NCBI GenBank assembly: GCA_026686845.1
Contig: JAIVEN010000025.1
Coordinates: 21,007,001 to 21,071,000, forward strand
Reading direction: 5' to 3'
Length of the DNA: 64,000 nucleotides
DNA from: Adenanthera pavonina
Taxonomy: Eukaryota; Streptophyta; Magnoliopsida; Fabales; Fabaceae
The position numbers and the translations under genes are program-made. The stretch's first letter is position 1. Every line of letters begins with the position of its first letter. Shown piece after piece: positions 9,234 to 23,283 of the stretch. The notes under the pieces were generated by a model that saw only the letters and a list, made by a program, of their open reading frames with translations, ran no database searches and was not told the DNA's origin.

Positions 9234-11095
9234 TGTTAGCAAGGCTGACTTCCCAAGAGGGGGGGTGAATTGGGAAGATTGAAAATTTTCTGCACAAGGT
9301 GAAGTAAGTGAAGATATCACAGTATAAAGAAAATAACGTGTAAAAACAGAGCAAGCTGAAAAGTAAAGATAGGGAGAAGAAAACTCAGCAATTTATCCTG
9401 GTTCGGTCTTTCCACTTGACCTACATCCAGTCCCCAAGACACCTCTTGAGATTTATCCACTATACAGCAAGAATTTCAATGGGCATCTTGCTAAGGCCAC
9501 AGTACACGAGTATGCTCTGTTTCAGAGCTCTCTCAAACTCTCCAAGCACTTTCACTATGTGCTTCCCAATCCCCTTGTGAATACCCCTCACAAGTAAATC
9601 TATCTTCCAGATGAAGAGTAGATTGAATACAATGAAATAACTCTCTTTAAAAGAGTAGATATGAAAGTTTAAGAGTATGTATAGAAGTTGAGAGGGTAAA
9701 AGCTTTTGAGAAGAAGATTTTGCAGAAATTCAGTATATACAAGTTTGATTCATTACCCACAACTTCAAATGATGTTGTATTTATAGATTTAGGTCCCAAA
9801 TATCCGTTAGAGACTAAATCTATCCGTTGGGGAAGTTATCCAACGGTTACTCTGAAAAACTATCCGTTGACCAACCGCATTTAATGTTTCTGACATACTG
9901 AAATTCGAATTTTGGTTGGTCAACAGACGAATTTCGAAGGAACCGAAGGTTAAAGCTTTCAACGTTACAACACGAAGTTCGTCTGTTCATGAAGTGAAAT
10001 TCGAATTTTGAAACTTATAAAACATTTTCACAATGTGACATACGAATTTTCAAGAAGAAAGTTTTTCAGTTAAGTGTGAACAGTGTTTTCAATTTACTAC
10101 AGTGTCTTCGAAATTCGAATTTTGGCATCCCAAAATTCGTCTGTTCACTGAACGTTAAAAGAGACACAGTAGTTTACTTTCTTCGAAATTCGAATTTTAA
10201 AGTTGTGAAATTCGTCTGTTAGAGAGACTCTTTCCAGACTTATTTCATCATTCGAATGTTGCAAATTCTTGTTATTCGTATGTCTATGTTTCACTTAAAC
10301 AGACTCAAGAACTTAGCTTCTGAAATTCGAATTTCAATGTTCAAAGTTCGTCTGTCAGAGAGCAGTTTTGAGACATAAATCATTCTTGATCTCAGATGAA
10401 CTTTAACACATTTTCAGACGAATTTCTTCTATTTTCTCAAGTTTTGTTTTGTCTGAAATTCGAATTTTGAAGACTTAAAGTTCGTCTGTTGGAAAAAGCT
10501 TCTTTCAGACTTGTATGAAAATTCGAATGTTGGAAGCTCAAAATTCGTCTGTCAGAGAGCATTTATCAAACTCATTTTCATTTTGATTTCAGATGCATTT
10601 TATCATGGTCTCAGACGAATTTCTTTGGTTTTCACAAATTTCATTTTACTTGAAATTCGAATTTTGAAACAATGAAGTTTGTCTTTTACCAGAAAGGCTT
10701 CTTTCAGACTAGATGAAAATTTGAATTTTGAAAACGCAAAATTCGTCTGACAGAGAGCCATCTCTTCAGACTTAATCAGTTTTAGCTCGAAATTCAAATT
10801 TCCAAAGGCAAAGTTCAAATTTCCAACTTGACAGTTTAGTTTAAACTTTTAACCTTCGTCTGTTTGTGGGTGTTTTTCAAATATTTAAAGATTTAACATA
10901 TAATCAAGGTTTGAAAACATCTTTTCTTCAAATCAAAACCTTTTACCCAATCATAACAAAAACTAAAGATCCTACAAGAGATCTAACAGCAAATACTCAG
11001 AAAAACTTCACTTGGAACAGCTTTGTTCTCCTTTGATATCTTCAATCCAAGCTCTTGAATGTTGGTTTAAAATCATCAAAACTCTTGCTTCAACA
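9234..11095 (-). repeat. 5' LTR of element A, complete (1,862 bp)
   Basis: On the minus strand it starts TGTTGAAGC at 11095 and ends GCTAACA at 9234, so it has TG...CA ends. U3 runs from 11095 to the TATA box at 9778-9785; R and U5 fill the rest. U3 carries most of the AAATTCGAATTT palindromes seen in the 3' LTR, some with CpG changes (10713-10725 and 10790-10815 have TTTGAA or TTCAAA). Beyond 11095 comes satellite, beginning with AAAAC, the probable but unverified 5-bp target duplication. Confidence 0.92.
9778..9785 (-). promoter_or_regulatory. TATA box of element A 5' LTR
   Basis: The minus strand reads TATAAATA, preceded by C. It is the only good TATA box in the LTR, after about 1.3 kb of U3. 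Element B has the same site at 51907. Transcription of the genomic RNA should start about 30 bp downstream. Confidence 0.7.
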
Positions 11096-14000
11096 AAAAC
11101 CTCATGAAATTTGTGACATGAAGTGACATAGTGAGTTTGTTCGGCTTCATCGCAGCAATTTGAGCCCAGTTTGATGTAATGAACGCAATTGGATTCTGCC
11201 TTCACCTGATCTTGTTCGTAAGTTCTGGGTTTCTGAACATTCGGCGGGATGTTCCAGGGAGAAAAATCTCAAAATTTGGAATTTTAAGCAAGTTAGAGAG
11301 TTTATCCGGCTCACTCACAACAATTTAAGTTTAGTTGGATGAATCGAGCTCAATTCGACTCCGTCATGACGTCATTTTTGCCAATGGATCCAACATTATG
11401 AAAATGAATCGTAAAGCGTTGAAATATAAAACCTCACGAAATTTGTGACATGAAGTGACATAGTGAGTTTATTCAGCTTCATCGCAGCAACTTGAGCCCA
11501 GTTTGATGAAATGAACACAATTGGATTCCGCCTTCACCTGATCTTGTTCGAAAGTTCTGGGTTTCTGAACATTCGGCGGGAAGTTCCAGGGAGAAAAATC
11601 TCAAAATTTGGAATTTTAAGCAAGTTAGAGAGTTTATCGGGCTCACTCACAACAATTTAAGTTTAGTTGGATGAATCAAGCTCAATTCGACTCCGTCATG
11701 ACGTCATTTTTGCCAAAGGATCCAACATTATGAAAATGAATCGAAAAGCGTGGAAATATAAAACCTCATGAAATTTGTGACATAAAGTGACATAGTGAGT
11801 TTGTTCGGCTTCATCGCAGCAATTTGAGCCCAGTTTGATGAAATGAACACAATTGGATTCCGCCTTCACCTGATCTTGTTTGAAAGTTCTGGGTTTCTGA
11901 ACCTTCGGCGGGAAGTTCCAGGGAGAAAAATCCTCAAAATTTGGAATTTTATGCGAGTTAGAGAGTTTATCTGGCTCCCTCACAACAATTTAAGTTTAGT
12001 TGGATGAATCGAGCTCAATTCGACTCTGTCAAGACGTCATTTTTGCCAATGGATCCAACATTACGAAAATGAATCGTAAAGCGTCGAAATATAAAACCTC
12101 ATGAAATTTGTGACATGAAGTGACATAATAAGTTTATTCTGCTTCATCGCAGTAATTTGAGCCCAGTTTGATGAAATGAACACAATTGGATTCCGCTTTC
12201 ACCTGATCTTGTTCGTAAGTTCTGGGTTTCTGAACATTCGGCGGGAAGTTCCAGGGAGAAAAATCTCAAAATTTGGAATTTTAAGCGAGTTAGAGAGTTT
12301 ATCCGGCTCCCTCACAACAATTTAAGTTTAGTTGGACGAATCGAGCTCAATTCGACTCTGTCAAGACGTCATTTTTGCCAATGGATCCAACATTACGAAA
12401 ATGAATCGTAAAGCGTCGAAATATAAAACCTCACGAAATTTGTGACATGAAGTGACATAATAAGTTTATTCTGCTTCATCGCAGTAATTTGAGCCCAGTT
12501 TGATGAAATGAACACAATTGGATTCCGCCTTCACCTGATCTTGTTCGTAAGTTCTGGGTTTCTGAACATTCGGCGGGAAGTTCCAGGGAGAAAAATCTCA
12601 AAATTTGGAATTTTAAGCGAGTTAGAGAGTTTATCCGGCTCCCTCACAACAATTTAAGTTTAGTTGGACGAATCGAGCTCAATTCGACTCTGTCAAGACG
12701 TCATTTTTGCCAATGGATCCAACATTATGAAAATGAATCGTAAAGCATCCAAATATAAAACCTCACGAAATTTGTGACATGAAGTGACATAGTGAGTTTA
12801 TTCGGCTTCATCGCAGCAACTTGGGCCCAGTTTGATGAAATGAACACAATTGGATTCCGCCTTCACCTGATCTTTTTTGAAAGTTCTGGGTTTCTGAACC
12901 TTCGGCGGGAAGTTCCAGGGAGAAAATCCCTCAAAATTTGGAATTTTAAGCGAGTTAGAGAGTTTATCTGGCTTACTCACAACAATTTAAGTTTAGTTGG
13001 GTGAATCGAGCTCAATTCGACTCCGTCATGACGTCATTTTTGCCAAAGGATCCAACATTATGAAAATGAATCGAAAAGCGTCGAAATATAAAACCTCACG
13101 AAATTTGTGACATGAAGTGACATAATAAGTTTATTCTGCTTCATCGCAGTAATTTGAGCCCAGTTTGATGAAATGAACACAATTGGATTCCGCCTTCACC
13201 TGATCTTGTTCGTAAGTTCTGGGTTTCTGAACCTTCGGCGGGAAGTTCCAGGGAGAAAAATATCAAAATTTGGAATTTTAAGCGAGTTAGAGAGTTTATC
13301 TGGCTCCCTCACAACAATTTAAGTTTAGTTGGATGAATCGAGCTCAATTCGACTCTGTCAAGACGTCATTTTTGCCAATGGATCCAACATTACGAAAATG
13401 AATCGTAAAGCGTCGAAATATAAAACCTCACGAAATTTGTGACATGAAGTGACATAATAAGTTTATTCTGCTTCATCGCAGTAATTTGAGCCCAGTTTGA
13501 TGAAATGAACACAATTGGATTCCGCTTTCACCTGATCTTGTTCGTAAGTTCTGGGTTTCTGAACATTCGGCGGGAAGTTCCAGGGAGAAAAATCTCAAAA
13601 TTTGGAATTTTAAGCGAGTTAGAGAGTTTATCCGGCTCCCTCACAACAATTTAAGTTTAGTTGGACGAATCGAGCTCAATTCGACTCTGTCAAGACGTCA
13701 TTTTTGCCAATGGATCCAACATTACGAAAATGAATCGTAAAGCGTCGAAATATAAAACCTCACGAAATTTGTGACATGAAGTGACATAATAAGTTTATTC
13801 TGCTTCATCGCAGTAATTTGAGCCCAGTTTGATGAAATGAACACAATTGGATTCCAACTTCACCTGATCTTGTTCGTAAGTTCTGGGTTTCTGAACATTC
13901 GGCGGGAAGTTCCAGGGAGAAAAATATCAAAATTTGGAATTTTAAGCGAGTTAGAGAGTTTATCTGGCTCCCTCACAACAATTTAAGTTTAGTTGGACGA

Positions 14001-14320
14001 ATTGAGCTCAATTCGACTCTGTCAAGACGTCATTTTTGCCAATGGATCCAACATTACGAAAATGAATCGTAAAGCGTCGAAATATAAAACCTCACGAAAT
14101 TTGTGACATGAAGTGACATAATAAGTTTATTCTGCTTCATCGCAGTAATTTGAGCCCAGTTTGATGAAATGAACACAATTGGATTCCGCCTTCACCTGAT
14201 CTTGTCCGTAAGTTCTGGGTTTCTGAACATTCGGCGGGAAGTTCCAGGGAGAAAAATCTCAAAATTTGGAATTTTAAGCGAGTTAGAGAGTTTATCGGGC
14301 TCCCTCACAACAATTTAAGT

Positions 14321-17300
14321 TTAGTTGGATGAATCGAGCTCAATTCGACTCCGTCGTGACGTCATTTTTGCCAAAGGATCCAACATTATGAAAATGAATC
14401 GAAAAGCGTCGAAATATAAAACCTCACGAAATTTGTGACATGAAGTGACATAGTGAGTTTGTTCGGCTTCATCGCAGCAATTTGAGCCCAGTTTGATGAA
14501 ATGAACACAATTGGATTCCGCCTTCACCTGATCTTGTTCGTTAGTTCTGGGTTTCTGAACATTCGGCGGGAAGTTCCAGGGAGAAAAATCTCAAAATTTG
14601 GAATTTTAAGCGAGTTAGAGAGTTTATCGGGCTCCCTCACAACAATTTAAGTTTAGTTGGACGAATCGAGCTCAATTCGACTCTGTCAAGATGTCATTTT
14701 TGCCAATGGATCCAACATTACGAAAATGAATCGTAAAGCGTCGAAATATAAAACCTCACGAAATTTGTGACATGAAGTGACATAATAAGTTTATTCTGCT
14801 TCATCGCAGTAATTTGAGCCCAGTTTGATGAAATGAACACAATTGGATTCCGCCTTCACCTGATCTTGTTCGTAAGTTCTGGGTTTCTGAACATTCGGCG
14901 GGAAGTTCCAGGGAGAAAAATCTCAAAATTTGGAATTTTAAGCAAGTTAGAGAGTTTATCCGGCTCACTCACAACAATTTAAGTTTAGTTGGATGAATCG
15001 AGCTCAATTCGACTCCGTCGTGACGTCATTTTTGCCAAAGGATCCAACATTATGAAAATGAATCGAAAAGCGTCGAAATATAAAACCTCACGAAATTTGT
15101 GACATGAAGTGACATTGTGAGTTTGTTCGGCTTCATCGCAGCAATTTGTGCCCAGTTTGATGAAATGAACACAATTGGATTCCGCCTTCACCTGATCTTG
15201 TTCGTAAGTTCTGGGTTTCTGAACATTCGGCGGGAAGTTCCAGGGAGAAAAATCTCAAAATTTGGAATTTTAAGCGAGTTAGAGAGTTTATCCGGCTCCC
15301 TCACAACAATTTAAGTTTAGTTGGACGAATCGAGCTCAATTCGACTCTGTCAAGACGTCATTTTTGCCAATGGATCCAACATTACGAAAATGAATCGTAA
15401 AGCGTCGAAATATAAAACCTCACGAAATTTGTGACATGAAGTGACATAATAAGTTTATTCTGCTTCATCGCAGTAATTTGAGCCCAGTTTGATGAAATGA
15501 ACACAATTGGATTCCGCCTTCACCTGATCTTGTTCATAAGTTCTGGGTTTCTGAACATTCGGCGGGAAGTTCCAGGGAGAAAAATATCAAAATTTGGAAT
15601 TTTAAGCGAGTTAGAGAGTTTATCTGGCTCCCTCACAACAATTTAAGTTTAGTTGGATGAATCGAGCTCAATTCGACTCTGTCAAGACGTCATTTTTGCC
15701 AATGGATCCAACATTACGAAAATGAATCGTAAAGCGTCGAAATATAAAACCTCACGAAATTTGTGACATGAAGTGACATAATAAGTTTATTCTGCTTCAT
15801 CGCAGTAATTTGAGCCCAGTTTGATGAAATGAACACAATTGGATTCCGCCTTCACCTGATCTTGTTCGTAAGTTCTGGGTTTCTGAACATTCGGCGGGAT
15901 GTTCCAGGGAGAAAAATCTCAAAATTTGGAATTTTAAGCAAGTTAGAGAGTTTATCCGGCTCACTCACAACAATTTAAGTTTAGTTGGATGAATCGAGCT
16001 CAATTCGACTCCGTCGTGACGTCATTTTTGCCAAAGGATCCAACATTATGAAAATGAATCGAAAAGTGTCGAAATATAAAACCTCACGAAATTTGTGACA
16101 TGAAGTGACATAGTGAGTTTGTTCGGCTTCATCGCAGCAATTTGAGCCCAGTTTGATGAAATGAACACAATTGGATTCCGCCTTCACCTGATCTTGTTCG
16201 TAAGTTCTGGATTTCTGAACATTCGACGGGAAGTTCCAGGGAGAAAAATCTCAAAATTTAGAATTTTAAGTGAGTTAGAGAGTTTATCCAGCTCCCTCAC
16301 AACAATTCAAGTTTAGTTGGACGAATCGAGCTCAATTCGACTCTGTCAAGACGTCATTTTTGCCAATGGATCCAACATTACGAAAATGAATCGTAAAGCG
16401 TCGAAATATAAAACCTCACGAAATTTGTGACATGAAGTGACATAATAAGTTTATTCTGCTTCATCGCAGTAATTTGAGCCCAGTTTGATGAAATGAACAC
16501 AATTGGATTCCGCCTTCACCTGATCTTGTTCGTAAGTTCTGGGTTTCTGAACATTCGGCGGGAAGTTCCAGGGAGAAAAATATCAAAATTTGGAATTTTA
16601 AGCGAGTTAGAGAGTTTATCTGGCTCCCTCACAACAATTTAAGTTTAGTTGGATGAATCGAGCTGAATTCGACTCTGTCAAGACGTCATTTTTGCCAATG
16701 GATCCAACATTACGAAAATGAATCGTAAAGCGTCGAAATATAAAACCTCCCGAAATTTGTGACATGAAGTGACATAGTGAGTTTGTTCGGCTTCATCGCA
16801 GCAATTTGAGCCCAGTTTGATGAAATGAACACAATTGGATTCCGCCTTCACCTGATCTTGTTTGAAAGTTCTGGGTTTCTGAACATTCGGCGGGAAGTTC
16901 TAGGGAGAAAAATCTTCAAAATTTGGAATTTTGAGTGAGTTAGAGAGTTTATCTGGCTCACTCACAACAATTTAAGTTTAGTTTGATGAATCGAGCTCAA
17001 TTCGACTCCGTCGTGACGTCATTTTTGCCAAAGGATCCAACATTATGAAAATGAATCGAAAAGCGTCGAAATATAAAACCTCATGAAATTTGTGACATGA
17101 AGTGACATAGTGAGTTTGTTCGGCTTCATCGCAGCAATTTGAGCCCAGTTTGATGAAATGAACACAATTGCATTCCGCCTTCACCTGATCTTGTTCGAAA
17201 GTTCTGGGTTTCTGAACATTCGGCGGGAAGTTCCAGGTAGAAAAATCCCTGAAAATTTGGAATTTTAAGCGAGTTAGAGAGTTTATCTGGCTCACTCACA

Positions 17301-20300
17301 ACAATTTAAGTTTAGTTGGATGAATCGAGCTCAATTCGACTCTGTCAAGACGTCATTTTTGCCAATGGATCCAACATTATGAAAATGAATCGTAAAGCGT
17401 CGAAATATAAAACCTCACGAAATTTGTGACATGAAGTGACATAATAAGTTTATTCTGCTTCATCGCAGTAATTTGAGCCCAGTTTGATGAAATGAACACA
17501 ATTGGATTCCGCCTTCACCTGATCTTGTTTGTAAGTTTTAGGTTTCTGAACATTCGGCGGGAAGTTCCAGGGAGAAAAATCTCAAAATTTGGAATTCTAA
17601 GCAAGTTAGAGAGTTTATCCGGCTCACTCACAACAATTTAAGTTTAGTTTGATGAATCGAGCTCAATTCGACTCCGTCGTGACGTCATTTTTCCCAAAGG
17701 ATCCAACATTATGAAAATGAATCGAAAAGCGTCGAAATATAAAACCTCATGAAATTTGTGACATGAAGTGACATAGTGAGTTTGTTCGGCTTCATCGCAG
17801 CAATTTGAGCCCAGTTTGATGAAATGAACACAATTGCATTCCGCCTTCACCTGATCTTGTTCGAAAGTTCTGGGTTTCTGAACATTCGGCGGGAAGTTCC
17901 AGGGAGAAAAATCCCTGAAAATTTGGAATTTTAAGCGAGTTAGAGGGTTTATCTGGCTCACTCATAACAATTTAAGTTTAGTTGGATGAATCGAGCTCAA
18001 TTCGACTCTGTCAAGACGTCATTTTTGCCAATGGATCCAACATTACGAAAATGAATCGTAAAGCGTCGAAATATAAAACCTCACGAAATTTGTGACATGA
18101 AGTGACATAATAAGTTTATTCTGCTTCATCGCAGTAATTTGAGCCCAGTTTGATGAAATGAACACAATTGGATTCCGCCTTCACCTGATCTTGTTCGTAA
18201 GTTCTAGGTTTCTGAACATTCGGCGGGAAGTTCCAGGGAGAAAAATCTCAAAATTTGGAATTCTAAGCAAGTTAGAGAGTTTATTCGGCTCACCCACAAC
18301 AATTTAAGTTTAGTTGGATGAATCGAGCTCAATTCGACTCCGTCGTGACGTCATTTTTGCCAAAGGATCCAACATTATGAAAATGAATCGAAAAGCGTCG
18401 AAATATAAAACCTCACAAAATTTGTGACATGAAGTGACATAGTGAGTTTGTTCGGCTTCATCGCAGTAATTTGAGCCCAGTTTGATGAAATGAACACAAT
18501 TGGATTCCGCCTTCACCTGATCTTGTTCGTAAGTTCTGGGTTTCTAAACATTCGGCGGGAAGTTCCAGGGAGAAAAATATCAAAATTTGGAATTTTAAGC
18601 GAGTTAGAGAGTTTATCTGGCTCCCTCACAACAATTTAAGTTTAGTTGGATGAATCGAGCTCAATTCGACTCTGTCAAGACGTCATTTTTGCCAATGGAT
18701 CCAACATTACGAAAATGAATCGTAAAGCGTCGAAATATAAAACCTCACGAAATTTGTGACATGAAGTGACATAATAAGTTTATTCTGCTTCATCGCAGTA
18801 ATTTGAGCCCAGTTTGATGAAATGAACACAATTGGATTCCGCCTTCACCTGATCTTGTTCGTAAGTTCTGGGTTTCTGAACATTCGGCGGGAAGTTCTAG
18901 GGAGAAAAATCTCAAAATTTGGAATTTTAAGCAAGTTAGAGAGTTTATCCGGCTCACTCACAACAATTTAAGTTTAGTTGGATGAATCGAGCTCAATTCG
19001 ACTCCGTCGTGACGTCATTTTTGCCAAAGGATCCAACATTATGAAAATGAATCGAAAAGCGTCGAAATATAAAACCTCACGAAATTTGTGACATGAAGTG
19101 ACATAGTGAGTTTGTTCGGCTTCATCGCAGCAATTTGAGCCCAGTTTGATGAAATGAACACAATTGGATTCCGCCTTCACCTGATCTTGTTCGTAGGTTC
19201 TGGGTTTCTGAACATTCGACGGGAAGTTCCAGGGAGAAAAATCTCAAAATTTAGAATTTTAAGTGAGTTAGAGAGTTTATCCGGCTCCCTCACAACAATT
19301 CAAGTTTAGTTGGACGAATCGAGCTCAATTCGACTCTGTCAAGACGTCATTTTTGCCAATGGATCCAACATTACGAAAATGAATCGTAAAGCGTCGAAAT
19401 ATAAAACCTCACGAAATTTGTGACATGAAGTGACATAATAAGTTTATTCTGCTTCATCGCAGTAATTTGAGCCCAGTTTGATGAAATGAACACAATTGGA
19501 TTCCGCCTTCACCTGATCTTGTTTGAAAGTTCTGGGTTTCTGAACATTCGGCGGGAAGTTCTAGGGAGAAAAATCTTCAAAATTTGGAATTTTGAGTGAG
19601 TTAGAGAGTTTATCTGGCTCACTCACAACAATTTAAGTTTAGTTTGATGAATCGAGCTCAATTCGACTCCGTCGTGACGTCATTTTTGCCAAAGGATCCA
19701 ACATTATGAAAATGAATCGAAAAGCGTCGAAATATAAAACCTCATGAAATTTGTGACATGAAGTGACATAGTGAGTTTGTTCGGCTTCATCGCAGCAATT
19801 TGAGCCCAGTTTGATGAAATGAACACAATTGCATTCTGCCTTCACCTGATCTTGTTCGAAAGTTCTGGGTTTCTGAACATTCGGCGGGAAGTTCCAGGTA
19901 GAAAAATCCCTGAAAATTTGGAATTTTAAGCGAGTTAGAGAGTTTATCTGGCTCACTCACAACAATTTAAGTTTAGTTGGATGAATCGAGCTCAATTCGA
20001 CTCTGTCAAGACGTCATTTTTGCCAATGGATCCAACATTACGAAAATGAATCGTAAAGCGTCGAAATATAAAACCTCACGAAATTTGTGACATGAAGTGA
20101 CATAATAAGTTTATTCTGCTTCATCGCAGTAATTTGAGCCCAGTTTGATGAAATGAACACAATTGGATTCCGCCTTCACCTGATCTTGTTCGTAAGTTCT
20201 AGGTTTCTGAACATTCGGCGGGAAGTTCCAGGGAGAAAAATCTCAAAATTTGGAATTCTAAGCAAGTTAGAGAGTTTATTCGGCTCACCCACAACAATTT

Positions 20301-23283
20301 AAGTTTAGTTGGATGAATCGAGCTCAATTCGACTCCGTCGTGACGTCATTTTTGCCAAAGGATCCAACATTATGAAAATGAATCGAAAAGCGTCGAAATA
20401 TAAAACCTCACGAAATTTGTGACATGAAGTGACATAGTGAGTTTGTTCGGCTTCATCGCAGTAATTTGAGCCCAGTTTGATGAAATGAACACAATTGGAT
20501 TCCGCCTTCACCTGATCTTGTTCGTAAGTTCTGGGTTTCTGAACATTCGGCGGGAAGTTCCAGGGAGAAAAATATCAAAATTTGGAATTTTAAGCGAGTT
20601 AGAGAGTTTATCTGGCTCCCTCACAACAATTTAAGTTTAGTTGGATGAATCGAGCTCAATTCGACTCTGTCAAGACGTCATTTTTGCCAATGGATCCAAC
20701 ATTACGAAAATGAATCGTAAAGCGTCGAAATATAAAACCTCACGAAATTTGTGACATGAAGTGACATAATAAGTTTATTCTGCTTCATCGCAGTAATTTG
20801 AGCCCAGTTTGATGAAATGAACACAATTGGATTCCGCCTTCACCTGATCTTGTTCGTAAGTTCTGGGTTTCTGAACATTCGGCGGGAAGTTCTAGGGAGA
20901 AAAATCTCAAAATTTGGAATTTTAAGCAAGTTAGAGAGTTTATCCGGCTCACTCACAACAATTTAAGTTTAGTTGGATGAATCGAGCTCAATTCGACTCC
21001 GTCGTGACGTCATTTTTGCCAAAGGATCCAACATTATGAAAATGAATCGAAAAGCGTCGAAATATAAAACCTCACGAAATTTGTGACATGAAGTGACATA
21101 GTGAGTTTGTTCGGCTTCATCGCAGCAATTTGAGCCCAGTTTGATGAAATGAACACAATTGGATTCCGCCTTCACCTGATCTTGTTCGTAGGTTCTGGGT
21201 TTCTGAACATTCGACGGGAAGTTCCAGGGAGAAAAATCTCAAAATTTAGAATTTTAAGTGAGTTAGAGAGTTTATCCGGCTCCCTCACAACAATTCAAGT
21301 TTAGTTGGACGAATCGAGCTCAATTCGACTCTGTCAAGACGTCATTTTTGCCAATGGATCCAACATTACGAAAATGAATCGTAAAGCGTCGAAATATAAA
21401 ACCTCACGAAATTTGTGACATGAAGTGACATAATAAGTTTATTCTGCTTCATCGCAGTAATTTGAGCCCAGTTTGATGAAATGAACACAATTGGATTCCG
21501 CCTTCACCTGATCTTGTTTGAAAGTTCTGGGTTTCTGAACATTCGGCGGGAAGTTCTAGGGAGAAAAATCTTCAAAATTTGGAATTTTGAGTGAGTTAGA
21601 GAGTTTATCTGGCTCACTCACAACAATTTAAGTTTAGTTTGATGAATCGAGCTCAATTCGACTCCGTCGTGACGTCATTTTTGCCAAAGGATCCAACATT
21701 ATGAAAATGAATCGAAAAGCGTCGAAATATAAAACCTCATGAAATTTGTGACATGAAGTGACATAGTGAGTTTGTTCGGCTTCATCGCAGCAATTTGAGC
21801 CCAGTTTGATGAAATGAACACAATTGCATTCCGCCTTCACCTGATCTTGTTCGAAAGTTCTGGGTTTCTGAACATTCGGCGGGAAGTTCCAGGTAGAAAA
21901 ATCCCTGAAAATTTGGAATTTTAAGCGAGTTAGAGAGTTTATCTGGCTCACTCACAACAATTTAAGTTTAGTTGGATGAATCGAGCTCAATTCGACTCTG
22001 TCAAGACGTCATTTTTGCCAATGGATCCAACATTACGAAAATGAATTGTAAAGCGTCGAAATATAAAACCTCACGAGATTTGTGACATGAAGTGACATAA
22101 TAAGTTCATTCTGCTTCATCGCAGTAATTTGAGCCCAGTTTGATGAAATGAACACAATTGGATTCCGCCTTCACCTGATCTTGTTTGTAAGTTTTAGGTT
22201 TCTGAACATTCGGCGGGAAGTTCCAGGGAGAAAAATCTCAAAATTTGGAATTCTAAGCAAGTTAGAGAGTTTATCCGGCTCACTCACAACAATTTAAGTT
22301 TAGTTTGATGAATCGAGCTCAATTCGACTCCGTCGTGACGTCATTTTTGCCAAAGGATCCAACATTATGAAAATGAATCGAAAAGCGTCGAAATATAAAA
22401 CCTCACGAAATTTGTGACATGAAGTGACATAGTGAGTTTGTTCGGCTTCATCGCAGCAATTTGAGCCCAGTTTGATGAAATGAACACAATTGCATTCCGC
22501 CTTCACCTGATCTTGTTCGAAAGTTCTGGGTTTCTGAACATTCGGCGGGAAGTTCCAGGGAGAAAAATCCCTGAAAATTTGGAATTTTAAGCGAGTTAGA
22601 GAGTTTATCTGGCTCACTCACAACAATTTAAGTTTAGTTGGATGAATCGAGCTCAATTCGACTCTGTCAAGACGTCATTTTTGCCAATGGATCCAACATT
22701 ACGAAAATGAATCGTAAAGCGTCGAAATATAAAACCTCACGAAATTTGTGACATGAAGTGACATAATAAGTTTATTCTGCTTCATCGCAGTAATTTGAGC
22801 CCAGTTTGATGAAATGAACACAATTGGATTCCGCCTTCACCTGATCTTGTTCGTAAGTTCTAGGTTTCTGAACATTCGGCGGGAAGTTCCAGGGAGAAAA
22901 ATCTCAAAATTTGGAATTCTAAGCAAGTTAGAGAGTTTATTCGGCTCACCCACAACAATTTAAGTTTAGTTGGATGAATCGAGCTCAATTCGACTCCGTC
23001 GTGACGTCATTTTTGCCAAAGGATCCAACATTATGAAAATGAATCGAAAAGCGTCGAAATATAAAACCTCACGAAATTTGTGACATGAAGTGACATAGTG
23101 AGTTTGTTCGGCTTCATCGCAGTAATTTGAGCCCAGTTTGATGAAATGAACACAATTGGATTCCGCCTTCACCTGATCTTGTTCGAAAGTTCTGGGTTTC
23201 TGAACATTCGGCGGGAAGTTCCAGGAAGAAAAATCCCTGAAAATTTGGAATTTTAAGCGAGTTAGAGAGTTTATCCGGCTCAC
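14321..23283. repeat. ~665-bp alternating two-monomer organisation of the satellite
   Basis: Type 1 and type 2 monomers largely alternate here. Equivalent positions in successive type 2 monomers fall at 14321, 14985, 15981, 16978, 17644, 18310, 18974, 19639, 20305, 20969, 21634, 22300 and 22966. Most steps are 664-666 bp; two of 996-997 mark an inserted or lost monomer. The pair is therefore the working repeat unit in this zone. Confidence 0.85.
17644..21633. repeat. 1,995-bp higher-order repeat (six monomers), two adjacent copies
   Basis: The segment 17644-19638 recurs at 19639-21633. The same succession of diagnostic variants appears at an offset of exactly 1,995: TTGCATTC then CCCTGAAAATTT, then TTCTAGGTTTCTGAAC (18203 and 20198), then the ACATTCGACGGGAAG monomer (19213 and 21208). 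It equals three 665-bp pairs. Isolated differences such as TTCTGCC against TTCCGCC show the copies are not identical. Confidence 0.83.

Larger units (their letters stand above)
1..11095 (-). mobile_element. Sirevirus-like Ty1/copia LTR retrotransposon A (3' end cut by window)
   Basis: On the minus strand the order is 5' LTR (9234-11095), primer binding site, gag, pol, spacer, a third ORF, polypurine tract and 3' LTR (1298 down to the window edge). The internal region is 7,935 bp. The order protease-integrase-RT-RNase H inside pol is that of Ty1/copia, and a long ORF after pol with a tRNA-Met primer site is typical of the Sirevirus (SIRE/Maximus) lineage. The two LTRs align over 1,298 bp without an indel and differ at about 15 positions by hand count, so the insertion is fairly young. 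The element sits directly against the satellite at 11096. Its target duplication cannot be confirmed because the other flank is outside the window. Pol and ORF3 are open; gag is internally deleted. Confidence 0.93.

Noticed and set aside
16978..17295. Recurring 105-, 68- and 64-codon ORFs on the minus strand and 65-70-codon ORFs on the plus strand of the satellite
   Set aside because: They repeat with the monomer, overlap on both strands, and arise because the unit is close to a multiple of three. They lack start context, domains and independent conservation.
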